Assembly (NCBI GenBank): GCA_036505795.1
Contig: DASXSU010000069.1
Location: 1-36,233 of the forward strand
Origin: NS-11 sp036505795
Lineage (GTDB): Bacteria > Nitrospirota > Nitrospiria > Nitrospirales > NS-4
Direction: 5' to 3'
Length of the DNA stretch: 36,233 nucleotides
In this document: positions 23,305 to 30,912 of the stretch, piece by piece
Layout: every line of letters begins with the position of its first letter
Numbering within the stretch: the first letter of the stretch is position 1
Notes under the pieces: generated by a model
What the model saw: only the letters and a program-made list of their open reading frames with translations
The model's database searches: none
What the model was told of the DNA's origin: nothing
Position numbers and translations under genes: made by a program

Positions 23305-23318
23305 TTCCACGTGGAACA
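23303..23318. promoter_or_regulatory. parS centromere-like site 2
   Basis: AGTTCCACGTGGAACA: the 14-bp core GTTCCACGTGGAAC is identical to site 1, with only the first outer base changed. It overlaps the rsmG stop and lies 49 bp before parA, so ParB binding here could also repress parAB. Confidence 0.88.
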
Positions 23319-23366
23319 AATATTGAGTTGGCTGAATCGGTGTGATACATTCCCCCTGTTGGAGGG

Positions 23367-24155
23367 ATGCTTCTGGCTAAAGTTCTGGCTATCGCGAATC
23401 AGAAGGGCGGCGTAGGTAAGACCACCACGGCTGTGAATCTAGCTGCCTCGCTGGCGGTCGCCGAGCACAGCGTCCTCCTGGTGGATCTCGATCCTCAAGC
23501 GAATGCGACGAGTAGCGCCAGCGTCGGATCACAAGAACTAAATTTGTCCACATACGACGTCTTGATCGGAGGCCGAAAGGCCTCGGAAGCCATTGTTAAA
23601 TCTACGCTTATACGCCTGGACATTCTTCCTTCTGACCAGGACCTCGCAGGCGCGGAAATCGAACTGACATCCTTGCCGAACCGGGAATCGATCCTGAAAG
23701 ACGCGCTGGGCGACATTGCCAGCTCCTATGACATCATTGTCTTGGACTGTCCGCCGGCCCTAGGGTTGTTGACCGTGAATGCGCTCACCGCGGCGGATGC
23801 TTTGTTGATTCCGGTCCAGTGTGAGTATTTCGCGATGGAAGGCCTGGGAAGGTTGTTACGCACGGTAGACCTTGTGCGGCAATCCTTGAATCCGCGCCTT
23901 GCCATCGAAGGCGTGCTCTTGACGATGTATGACGGACGCAATAACCTGAACAGGCAAGTAGCAGATGAAATACGTAAGTATTTACCGGGGAAGGTTTTTC
24001 AAACCGTAATCCCGCGAAACGTGACCCTTGCCGAGGCGCCGAGCCACGGAGCCCCGGTGATTCTATATGACGTCGCTTCGACGGGGGCCCAGGCTTATCT
24101 TAATCTCACAAAGGAACTGCTGGAGCTTAGTCATGCAGAAGAAAGCACTCGGTAG
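23367..24155 (+). CDS. parA: Chromosome partitioning ATPase ParA (Soj)
   Basis: A deviant-Walker ATPase that moves ParB-parS complexes over the nucleoid. 262 residues. The deviant P-loop KGGVGKTTTAVNLA begins at residue 13, with the signature lysine at 13. LLVDLDPQANAT (Walker A') and IIVLDCPPALGLLTVNAL (Walker B) follow, then the QCEYFAMEGLGRLLRTV segment typical of chromosomal Soj. GGAGGG abuts the ATG unusually closely, so initiation a few codons later (for example a CTG) is conceivable. It overlaps parB by 23 bp. Confidence 0.96.
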   Translation: MLLAKVLAIANQKGGVGKTTTAVNLAASLAVAEHSVLLVDLDPQANATSSASVGSQELNLSTYDVLIGGRKASEAIVKSTLIRLDILPSDQDLAGAEIELTSLPNRESILKDALGDIASSYDIIVLDCPPALGLLTVNALTAADALLIPVQCEYFAMEGLGRLLRTVDLVRQSLNPRLAIEGVLLTMYDGRNNLNRQVADEIRKYLPGKVFQTVIPRNVTLAEAPSHGAPVILYDVASTGAQAYLNLTKELLELSHAEESTR

Positions 24156-24978
24156 AGGTCTAGGAACTCTGATCCCTGTGTCCCGGGCACCATTGTCCGG
24201 GCATGATCATACTGAACAGATTATTCACCTGGCCCTGTCTGCAATCGCCTTGAATCCTTACCAGCCGCGTCGGGTGTTCGATAACGAGGCGCTTCGAGAG
24301 CTGGCTGAGTCGTTCAAGACGAAAGGGATCATTCAGCCGATTTTAGTCCGCCGACTGGGGGACGGCCAGTTTCAATTGATTGCGGGAGAGCGCCGGCTCA
24401 GGGCCGCGAAGCTGGCCGGCCTTGAGAAGATTCCGGCTATTGTGCGCACGGCGACTGACGCGGAGTCGATGGAAATAGCCTTGATCGAAAATCTGCAACG
24501 AAAGGATCTGAATCCGATCGAAGCCGCTAGAGCATTTCAGCGCCTCATGAAAGAGTTTGGCCTGACACAGGAAGAACTGTCGGCGCGAATTGCCAAGGAA
24601 CGCTCCTCGATAGCAAATACTGTGCGCCTGCTATCGCTTCCAAGCGAGGTTCAAGCGTGGGTGGAGGAAGCACAACTTTCCTTGGGGCACGCAAAAGTAC
24701 TCATGGCACTAACCAATCCGGATGAGCAAATACGGTTAGCGAGTAAGGTGGTAAAAGAACGTCTTTCCGTGCGGGACTTGGAACGGCTCATTACCTCGGC
24801 GCAGGCCGTAAAGGCCAGACGTGGTGGATCATCCGGCATGAGTCCAGTCGAAGAGCAGCTAAAACGGAAATTGGGCACCAAGGTGCGCCTGCTCGAAGGA
24901 AAAGTCGGGGGCAAGATCATTATTGAGTACTATTCGTCCGGAGAATTAGACAGGCTGGTTGACGTGATTTTAGGATAG
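24133..24978 (+). CDS. parB: Chromosome partitioning protein ParB (Spo0J/Noc family)
   Basis: A CTP-dependent DNA clamp that loads at parS. I choose ATG 24133 because the product then starts MQKKALGRGLGTLIP, the classical ParB opening; a frame from 24067 is upstream extension overlapping parA. 281 residues. Residues 40-140 form the CTPase domain, with PYQPRRVFDNEAL, IIQPILVRRLGDGQFQLIAGERRLRAAKLAG (box II GERR intact) and ENLQRKDLNPIEAARAFQRL. A helix-turn-helix follows (LTQEELSARIAKERSSIANTVRLLSLP), and a C-terminal dimerisation domain ends the protein. The first bactofilin starts 20 bp downstream. Confidence 0.96.
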   Translation: MQKKALGRGLGTLIPVSRAPLSGHDHTEQIIHLALSAIALNPYQPRRVFDNEALRELAESFKTKGIIQPILVRRLGDGQFQLIAGERRLRAAKLAGLEKIPAIVRTATDAESMEIALIENLQRKDLNPIEAARAFQRLMKEFGLTQEELSARIAKERSSIANTVRLLSLPSEVQAWVEEAQLSLGHAKVLMALTNPDEQIRLASKVVKERLSVRDLERLITSAQAVKARRGGSSGMSPVEEQLKRKLGTKVRLLEGKVGGKIIIEYYSSGELDRLVDVILG

Positions 24979-24998
24979 GGGTTCATAAGGAGGTAATT

Positions 24999-25475
24999 AT
25001 GTTCACGAAGTCAGAAAGCACTGAAAAGAAGATGGAGGGCGGTCCGGGGGAGCACGGAATTGACACCGTTCCGGGCGATGAGGTGATCGCGTTTGTAGGG
25101 AAGGGCGTAGAATTCAAGGGCGTCATCACCTACAATGGAACTGTTCGAATCGACGGACGGCTTGACGGTGAAATCCATACGGCCGGCGTCCTGATGGTGG
25201 GCCAGGAGGCGGTCATCACGGCAAAAGTTACAGCCGGCACTGTGATTAGCCGCGGTCATATTACCGGCGACATCGTCGCAGTCGGTCGAGTTCGATTGCT
25301 GGCACCTGCCGTCCTCAATGGTTCCGTTAAAACCCCGCTGCTGTCTATGGAGGAGGGAGTTCTTTTTAACGGCAGCCTGGAGATGGCCAAAGCCGAGCCT
25401 CCGCAGGAAGTCCGGTTGCCGCCGGTGGGTTCAGTCACCCCGATTCGCGTCAGCGCCACGATGAAAACCGGATAA
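24999..25475 (+). CDS. Bactofilin 1
   Basis: Bactofilins polymerise without nucleotide into a right-handed beta-helix filament that scaffolds other proteins. 158 residues with a strong AAGGAGG site. The beta-helix domain spans about 30-135: VIAFVGKGVEFKGVITYNGTVRIDGRLDGEIHT, repeated GxI/GxV turns, then VLNGSVKTPLLSMEEGVLFNGSLEM. Acidic N-tail and Pro-rich C-tail are the usual disordered ends. The gene sits 20 bp after parB, so it is probably cotranscribed with parAB. It is the first and most divergent of three paralogues. Confidence 0.92.
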   Translation: MFTKSESTEKKMEGGPGEHGIDTVPGDEVIAFVGKGVEFKGVITYNGTVRIDGRLDGEIHTAGVLMVGQEAVITAKVTAGTVISRGHITGDIVAVGRVRLLAPAVLNGSVKTPLLSMEEGVLFNGSLEMAKAEPPQEVRLPPVGSVTPIRVSATMKTG

Positions 25476-25489
25476 ACCACCCCGGGCAA

Positions 25490-25670
25490 GGGGCGCGTGT
25501 TTAAGCACGCCGTGACCTCGCTGTTGCCCAGGGGCAAAAGGCGCCGTCTTGGCGGCGCCAGGGTTGGGCGGGTGTAATGGTGGGCGGGTGCCAGGGGAAA
25601 AGGAGTCTGTCCGGGGCACCCCTTGCCTTCATTTGCAAGGGGTCGATGACTCCAGGGCGGGCGGGTGCAA
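25490..25670 (-). repeat. Cluster of C-rich terminator-like repeats in minus orientation
   Basis: On the minus strand three hairpins share the C-rich frame. The cleanest, 25540-25559, has arms GGCGCCG and CGGCGCC around loop CCAAGA, then TTTT. A second, at 25602-25653, has outer arms GGAGTC/GACTCC with an inner 9-bp stem (25618-25626 with 25635-25643), also followed by TTTT. A third, degenerate, is at 25492-25511. CACCCGCCC flanks occur between them. On the plus strand none is followed by T, so the bactofilin operon should not be terminated. Confidence 0.7.
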
Positions 25671-25688
25671 TGAAAGTTTGGAGGGGAT

Positions 25689-26123
25689 ATGTGGCCACGA
25701 CGAAGTAAGGACAAGTGGCATGGGTTGACAAGTGAAAGCGGATTGACGTTTCTGGGAAAGGGGGCCAAATTTAAGGGGACCCTAAGCTTTGAAGGGACTG
25801 TTCGGATCGATGGATCGATGGAAGGCGAGGTTCATACGAAAGGAACTGTCATAATCGGGGACCAGGCGATCATCGAAGGCGACGTGCATGCCGACACCGT
25901 GATCAGTGGCGGAAGAATCACCGGCAATATTATCGCGTCTGAAAAAGTTGAGCTTTTGGCTCCCGGGTCCCTGGTCGGAACCATTAAGACGCCCCTGCTT
26001 TCATTGCAGGAAGGGGTCTCGTTTAGCGGCAGCTGCGAAGCAGAGGGAAGAGGCGAGGTGCGAGCATTGGACGACGCCCGGTCGACGGGGCCGCAACCCA
26101 CGCGTGCCCGCGGTGCGAGCTGA
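25689..26123 (+). CDS. Bactofilin 2
   Basis: 144 residues, with GGAGG before the ATG. The N-tail MWPRRSKDKW is basic and amphipathic, a possible membrane-binding start. The beta-helix domain at about 20-118 contains LTFLGKGAKFKGTLSFEGTVRIDGSMEGEVHTKGTVIIGDQAIIEGDVHADTVISGGRITGNI, very close in pattern to bactofilin 3, then LVGTIKTPLLSLQEGVSFSGSCEAEG. It is separated from bactofilin 1 by the 213-bp repeat cluster; bactofilin 3 starts 29 bp later. Confidence 0.93.
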   Translation: MWPRRSKDKWHGLTSESGLTFLGKGAKFKGTLSFEGTVRIDGSMEGEVHTKGTVIIGDQAIIEGDVHADTVISGGRITGNIIASEKVELLAPGSLVGTIKTPLLSLQEGVSFSGSCEAEGRGEVRALDDARSTGPQPTRARGAS

Positions 26124-26152
26124 ATTCCTCATGAGAGCCTAGAGAGCCAAAC

Positions 26153-26596
26153 GTGTTTGGATTGTCGAAGAAAAAAGATTCCGCTCACTCCAACGAAGAG
26201 ACCCTTACCTTTCTCGCTCGCGGCTTCGAATTTAACGGCACGCTGAATTTTGATGGCACGGTTCGTATCGATGGGGTTGTGACCGGTGAAATTCATACGG
26301 AAGGAACCTTAATCATCGGAGAGCACGCTGTCGTTGAGGGAAATGTGAGCGCCGGGACAGTCGTTAGCGGTGGAAAGATTAACGGCAACGTCACTGCACG
26401 AGAAAAGGTGAAGCTCGTTTCGACAGCCGCCTTGGTAGGAACAATCCGGACGCCGCTGCTCGATGTCGAGGAAGGTGTACGGCTCAAAGGGACCTGCGAA
26501 GCGCAAGGGCTCAGGGCAGAGCAGCCGCCGGATGACAAACTCAAAGAGGTCACCCAACCGAACAAGCCGCTCCTCCGGCAATACGGAGAGCTGTAG
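26153..26596 (+). CDS. Bactofilin 3
   Basis: 147 residues from a GTG start, beginning MFGLSKKKD, a short hydrophobic-basic tip common in membrane-associated bactofilins. The beta-helix at about 18-118 runs from LTFLARGFEFNGTLNFDGTVRIDG to VGTIRTPLLDVEEGVRLKGTCEAQG. The high similarity to bactofilin 2 points to local duplication. It ends 2 bp before mnmA begins, so the two are probably translationally coupled. Confidence 0.93.
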   Translation: MFGLSKKKDSAHSNEETLTFLARGFEFNGTLNFDGTVRIDGVVTGEIHTEGTLIIGEHAVVEGNVSAGTVVSGGKINGNVTAREKVKLVSTAALVGTIRTPLLDVEEGVRLKGTCEAQGLRAEQPPDDKLKEVTQPNKPLLRQYGEL

Positions 26597-26598
26597 AA

Positions 26599-27684
26599 AT
26601 GAGCAGAGTTGTTCTGGGAATGTCCGGGGGGGTCGATAGTTCGGTCGCTGCTGCGCTCTTAGTCGATCAAGGCTATGAGGTCCACGGAGTCACCCTTCAA
26701 ACGTGGGAACCCGAGCCGGATGAGACCGTCTCCAAGAAGTGGCAGGAACGCGGATGTTGCAAGGTTGGCATTGCCCGGTATGTTGCGGAGCGGCTGAAAA
26801 TTCCTCATCGCGTAGTCGACATTCGGGAGCAGTTCCGCGCGGGTGTCGTGCAGGACTTCATTGGGGGCTACCTTTCAGGGCAGACACCAAACCCTTGTGT
26901 TCGCTGCAATGAGCGGGTGAAATTCGGATCTCTTGTTGGGTTGGCCGCAGAAGTCGGCGCCGATTACGTCGCAACCGGCCATTACGTGCGTGTTCTTCGG
27001 GACACGCACGGGCAATGGCAAATGCACAAGGGCGTTGATCCGGTAAAGGACCAAAGCTATTTTCTATATCGCGTGAATCGAGCTTGGCTTCCGAAGCTGC
27101 TTTTTCCGGTGGGCGGCCTTTGCAAGGAACAGGTCTGGGAGCGGGCCGAGGACATCGGTCTGCCCGCCGACGAGATCAAAGAAAGCCAGGAGATCTGCTT
27201 TGTGACAAATGGAGACTACCGGTCGTTTTTAACCGAGCATGCTCCGGAGGCAGAGCGGCCCGGCACTTTCGTCGGTACCGACGGTCAATTCTTGGGGTCA
27301 CATCGGGGCATTGCGTTTTATACTCTCGGGCAACGCCGGGGCCTCGGTGTCGCCGCCGATCAGCGGCTCTATGTCATGCGGATCGACCCTCCTACCAATA
27401 CCATCGTGTTGGGCAATGATGCGGATCTCTTTGAAAAGTCCTGCTCACTGAGGGAGGTCAACCTCCTGGGACTGGATGGACTGGAGGCGCCGGTTCGAAC
27501 TTTCGTCAAAGTGCGATACGCAAGCCCCGCCGTCCTTGCCACGGTGATGCCTGATTCCAGCGGAGGGCTGCACATCAAGTTTGATGTCCCACAGCGCGCG
27601 GTGAGTCCCGGCCAGTCTGCCGTCCTGTATGACGACGATCGAGTAGTCGGCGGCGGAATCATTGCTAGCCAATCCACCTGTTAG
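26599..27684 (+). CDS. mnmA: tRNA-specific 2-thiouridylase MnmA
   Basis: Uses ATP and a persulfide relay to 2-thiolate U34 in Lys, Glu and Gln tRNAs. 361 residues: PP-loop GMSGGVDSSVAAALL at 7-21, GQTPNPCVRCNERVKFG near 94-110 with the first catalytic cysteine, the KDQSYFLYRV stretch, and ESQEICFVTNGDYRSFL near 195-211 with the second. The C-terminal beta-barrel contains the GIAFYTLGQRRGLGV segment. With MnmE and MnmG in the same cluster, three enzymes acting on U34 are encoded within 8.3 kb. A hairpin terminator follows. Confidence 0.97.
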   Translation: MSRVVLGMSGGVDSSVAAALLVDQGYEVHGVTLQTWEPEPDETVSKKWQERGCCKVGIARYVAERLKIPHRVVDIREQFRAGVVQDFIGGYLSGQTPNPCVRCNERVKFGSLVGLAAEVGADYVATGHYVRVLRDTHGQWQMHKGVDPVKDQSYFLYRVNRAWLPKLLFPVGGLCKEQVWERAEDIGLPADEIKESQEICFVTNGDYRSFLTEHAPEAERPGTFVGTDGQFLGSHRGIAFYTLGQRRGLGVAADQRLYVMRIDPPTNTIVLGNDADLFEKSCSLREVNLLGLDGLEAPVRTFVKVRYASPAVLATVMPDSSGGLHIKFDVPQRAVSPGQSAVLYDDDRVVGGGIIASQSTC

Positions 27685-27692
27685 GCCTATGC

Positions 27693-27726
27693 CGCTCAGC
27701 AGCCTTGAGGTATCAGCTGAGCGTTT
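27693..27726 (+). terminator. Terminator after mnmA
   Basis: CGCTCAGC (27693-27700) pairs with GCTGAGCG (27716-27723), loop 15 nt, then TTT. It plausibly ends the long unit that begins at rpmH. The T-run is short. Confidence 0.5.
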
Positions 27727-27803
27727 AGTTCTGTAAGCCGCGCGGTCTCGGCCAAGCGGGGTTAAATAGACTCGGCCCTTCGCTTGCCGACGGCGCGAAC
27801 TTC

Positions 27804-27832
27804 TTGACAGATTTGTCTTTTTCGTGATAAGT
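27804..27832 (+). promoter_or_regulatory. Candidate promoter of the atpHAGDC operon
   Basis: TTGACA (27804-27809) is a perfect -35 box; 17 bp on is ATAAGT (27827-27832), an imperfect -10. The start would be near 27839, about 58 bp before atpH. Confidence 0.5.
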
Positions 27833-27896
27833 TTCGCCGCTTTTTGAATGAGCCTGCCGGAGCGCATTACCACCCTCTGCAAGGTGATTATCGATC

Positions 27897-28439
27897 GTGG
27901 TTCAGACAGCTATTGCACGACGATACGCGAAAGCTCTTTTTAATCTTCTAAACCCAGCGGATATTCGGCCCGCGACAGAGTCCCTGTCTGCGCTTGGAGG
28001 GGCCCTTTCTACCTCTCGCGAGCTTCGAGGTCTGTTGCACAATCCCGTTATTGGTCTTGACAAGAAAGCCGCGGTCATTCGCGAGCTCGGAACAAAGGCC
28101 AAGGCGCCTCCGGTCGTGGAACAGTTTCTCGCGCATGTGGTGCGCAAGGGCCGCATTGCTCTCCTTGTTGAGATCGCTGAGGCGTTCGCCAGATTGGCGG
28201 ACCAGACCTCGAACAGGAAAGTGGTGCACTTGTCCTCAGCGCGTCCACTCACAGACGTGAGCCGGGCGGAGATTCAACAAAAGCTCGAAGGGGCGACCAA
28301 GGGCACAGTCGAAATTACAACGAATGTTGATCCCCGGCTCCTTGGCGGCTTAGAGATCAGGATCGGCAGCACAGTGTACGACGGAACCATCCGCGGCCAA
28401 ATCGATAAGATGCGGACGGCATTGAAGAAAGAAACATAG
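27897..28439 (+). CDS. atpH: F1F0 ATP synthase delta subunit
   Basis: The peripheral-stalk subunit that connects the top of F1 to the Fo b subunits. GTG 27897 follows AAGGTGAT at good spacing and gives 180 residues. ARRYAKALFNLL near 7-18 is the conserved N-terminal helix, and VDPRLLGGLEIRIGSTVYDGTIRGQIDKMRTAL near 143-175 the conserved C-terminal block. It is the first gene of the F1 operon; atpF, atpE and atpB, which usually precede it, are not here. Confidence 0.95.
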   Translation: MVQTAIARRYAKALFNLLNPADIRPATESLSALGGALSTSRELRGLLHNPVIGLDKKAAVIRELGTKAKAPPVVEQFLAHVVRKGRIALLVEIAEAFARLADQTSNRKVVHLSSARPLTDVSRAEIQQKLEGATKGTVEITTNVDPRLLGGLEIRIGSTVYDGTIRGQIDKMRTALKKET

Positions 28440-28460
28440 GCCTTCGACATAGGAGAAGAG

Positions 28461-29981
28461 ATGCAGATCAAAGCAGAAGAGGTCAGCGCGATCATCCGGC
28501 AGCAGATCGAAGGCTTCGACAAGCAGGTGAACGTAGCTGAAGTGGGTTCAGTTCTTCAGGTCGGCGATAACATCGCCAAGATCTATGGATTGGATAACGT
28601 AATGGCCGGCGAACTCCTTGAGTTTCCAGGCGGCATTAAAGGTATCACCCTCAATCTGGAGGAGGATAACGTCGGCGCTGTGATTCTCGGGTCCGACGTC
28701 AACATCAAGGAAGGCGATCCCGTCAAACGGACCGGCCGCATTGCGGAAGTCCCGGTCGGGCAAGGCGTTGTGGGCCGCGTCCTCGACCCTGTCGGCATTC
28801 CGCTTGATGGGAAGGGTCCACTTAAAACCGAAGAGTTTCGGCGAGTCGAGGTCCGGGCTCCCGGCGTTATTGACCGGCAACCGGTGCGCGAGCCATTGCA
28901 GACAGGCATCAAGGCGATCGACGCGATGATCCCGATCGGCCGTGGACAGCGCGAGTTGATCATCGGTGATCGCCAGACCGGAAAGACCGCCATCGCGGTC
29001 GATACCATCATCAATCAAAAAGGCCAGAATGTTATATGCATTTACGTGGCCATTGGGCAGAAGCGTTCCACGGTCGCGCGTGTCGTGAAAACTTTGGAAG
29101 AACACGGCGCCATGGGGTACAGCATCGTCGTTTCAGCGACGGCCAGCGATCCGGCGTCCCTGCAGTACCTCGCGCCCTACGCTGGTTGCGCGATGGGAGA
29201 GTACTTCCGCGATTCAAAGCGCCACGCGTTGATTATCTATGACGATCTCTCGAAACATGCCACCGCCTATCGCCAGCTCTCATTGCTACTTCGACGGCCT
29301 CCAGGACGCGAGGCCTATCCGGGTGATGTGTTCTATCTGCACTCTCGATTGCTGGAGCGGGCGGCGAAATTAAACGATGAAAAAGGCGCCGGTAGCCTGA
29401 CAGCATTACCGATCATCGAGACTCAGGCCGGCGACGTCTCAGCTTACATACCCACAAATGTGATCTCTATTACCGATGGCCAGATCTACCTCGGGAGTGA
29501 TCTGTTTTATTCCGGTATCCGGCCGGCGATTAATGTCGGCCTGTCGGTTTCCCGCGTCGGGGGTTCCGCTCAGATCAAAGCCATGAAAGGTGTGGCGGGT
29601 ACGCTTCGCCTCGACCTCGCTCAGTATCGTGAAATGGCGGCCTTTGCCCAGTTTGGCAGTGAGTTGGACAAAGCGACCCAGGCCCAGTTGGCCCGTGGCG
29701 TGCGGATGGTCGAACTGCTCAAACAGGAGCAGTACAGGCCCATGTCTGTCCAAGACCAGATCATCAGCATCTTCGCCGGTGTCAACGGATATCTCGATGA
29801 CGTGCCTGTCCCAAAGGTCCGTCTGTTTGAACAGGAGTTGCTCGAATACGTCAGCAGCAAGCATCCCGAAGTGCAGCACGCCATTGTGTCCAAGGGGAAA
29901 CTCGACGACGAGCTTACGAATAGCCTGCGGGCGGTCATTGCGTCATTCAAAGCGACCTTGAGATATCTGACGAAAGTCTAA
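28461..29981 (+). CDS. atpA: F1F0 ATP synthase alpha subunit
   Basis: Non-catalytic nucleotide-binding subunit of the F1 hexamer. 506 residues. Walker A GDRQTGKT at 169-176 and ALIIYDDLSKHA near 265 (Walker B region). The alpha/beta signature PAINVGLSVSRVGG near 356-369 carries the catalytic-site arginine. The N-terminal VLQVGDNIAKIYGLDNVMAGELLEF is typical. AGGAGA precedes the ATG, 21 bp after atpH. Confidence 0.98.
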   Translation: MQIKAEEVSAIIRQQIEGFDKQVNVAEVGSVLQVGDNIAKIYGLDNVMAGELLEFPGGIKGITLNLEEDNVGAVILGSDVNIKEGDPVKRTGRIAEVPVGQGVVGRVLDPVGIPLDGKGPLKTEEFRRVEVRAPGVIDRQPVREPLQTGIKAIDAMIPIGRGQRELIIGDRQTGKTAIAVDTIINQKGQNVICIYVAIGQKRSTVARVVKTLEEHGAMGYSIVVSATASDPASLQYLAPYAGCAMGEYFRDSKRHALIIYDDLSKHATAYRQLSLLLRRPPGREAYPGDVFYLHSRLLERAAKLNDEKGAGSLTALPIIETQAGDVSAYIPTNVISITDGQIYLGSDLFYSGIRPAINVGLSVSRVGGSAQIKAMKGVAGTLRLDLAQYREMAAFAQFGSELDKATQAQLARGVRMVELLKQEQYRPMSVQDQIISIFAGVNGYLDDVPVPKVRLFEQELLEYVSSKHPEVQHAIVSKGKLDDELTNSLRAVIASFKATLRYLTKV

Positions 29982-29984
29982 ACT

Positions 29985-30848
29985 ATGGCGAGCCTTCAGA
30001 GCCTGCGCCGGAAAATCGGCTCGATAAAAAATACCCAGAAAATCACCAAGGCCATGAAAATGGTGGCCGCGGCGAAGCTCAAGCGCGCCCAGGATCGAAT
30101 CCTCGCTGCGCGCCCGTATGCTAAAAAGATGGCGGTGGTATTGGGCAGCCTTGCCAGCCGGGCGAACCGCACGCATCATCCATTGCTTAGAAAGTCCGAA
30201 ACGGTGAAGGGGATCGAGCTGTTGGTGGTTACCTCCGATCGCGGTCTCTGCGGCGCCTTCAATGCCAACATCGTGCGCAAGGCGGTGGAGTTCTTGCGGG
30301 AAAAGCAAGCAGCAGGCTATGAGGTCTCTGTCAGCCTAATCGGCCGAAAAGCACGTGACTTCTTCCGCCGGCGGCCATGGTCGCGCCGGCAGGAATGGGT
30401 CGGGGTCTTCGACCGACTTTCCTACGAACATGGGCTGGATATCGGCGGAGACATTGTCGAACAGTTCAAGCAGGGAACCTTTGACGAGCTTTACATCGTG
30501 TACAACGAATTCAAGTCCGCCATTCAGCAACGGGTCGTGGTGGAGAAACTTCTGCCGATTGAATCTCTAGAGCCGGAAGGGTCCACCCTCGGGGGCTACC
30601 TTTTCGAACCCGACGAAGCGGATCTACTAAAGATCCTGCTGCCGAAACATATCGAGGTCCAGACTTTTCATGCGCTCCTCGAATCGTCGGCGGCAGAGTT
30701 GGGAGCCCGCATGGCTGCGATGGACGGCGCCAGCCGAAATGCCGGCGAGCTGATCAAGAAGCTAACATTGTATTACAACAAGACCCGGCAGGCGACTATT
30801 ACCAAGGAACTGATGGACGTCGTTGGCGGCGCCGAGGCATTGCGCTGA
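29985..30848 (+). CDS. atpG: F1F0 ATP synthase gamma subunit
   Basis: The rotating central shaft. 287 residues: N-terminal coiled-coil start SLQSLRRKIGSIKNTQKITKAMKMVAAAKLKRAQ (3-36), the TSDRGLCGAFNANI block near 86, and the C-terminal helix with MAAMDGASRNAGELIKKLTLYYNKTRQATITKELMDVVGGAEAL. Three bases separate it from atpA, consistent with coupled translation. Confidence 0.98.
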   Translation: MASLQSLRRKIGSIKNTQKITKAMKMVAAAKLKRAQDRILAARPYAKKMAVVLGSLASRANRTHHPLLRKSETVKGIELLVVTSDRGLCGAFNANIVRKAVEFLREKQAAGYEVSVSLIGRKARDFFRRRPWSRRQEWVGVFDRLSYEHGLDIGGDIVEQFKQGTFDELYIVYNEFKSAIQQRVVVEKLLPIESLEPEGSTLGGYLFEPDEADLLKILLPKHIEVQTFHALLESSAAELGARMAAMDGASRNAGELIKKLTLYYNKTRQATITKELMDVVGGAEALR

Positions 30849-30912
30849 GGCAAGACGTAGCACTGACGAATAGCAATTAACGTTTCATTGCACAAACAAT
30901 GAGGGGCCGACA

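Noticed and set aside
30350..30362. CACGTG core inside atpG as a third parS site
   Set aside because: Only the central six bases match; the outer GTT/AAC positions do not.
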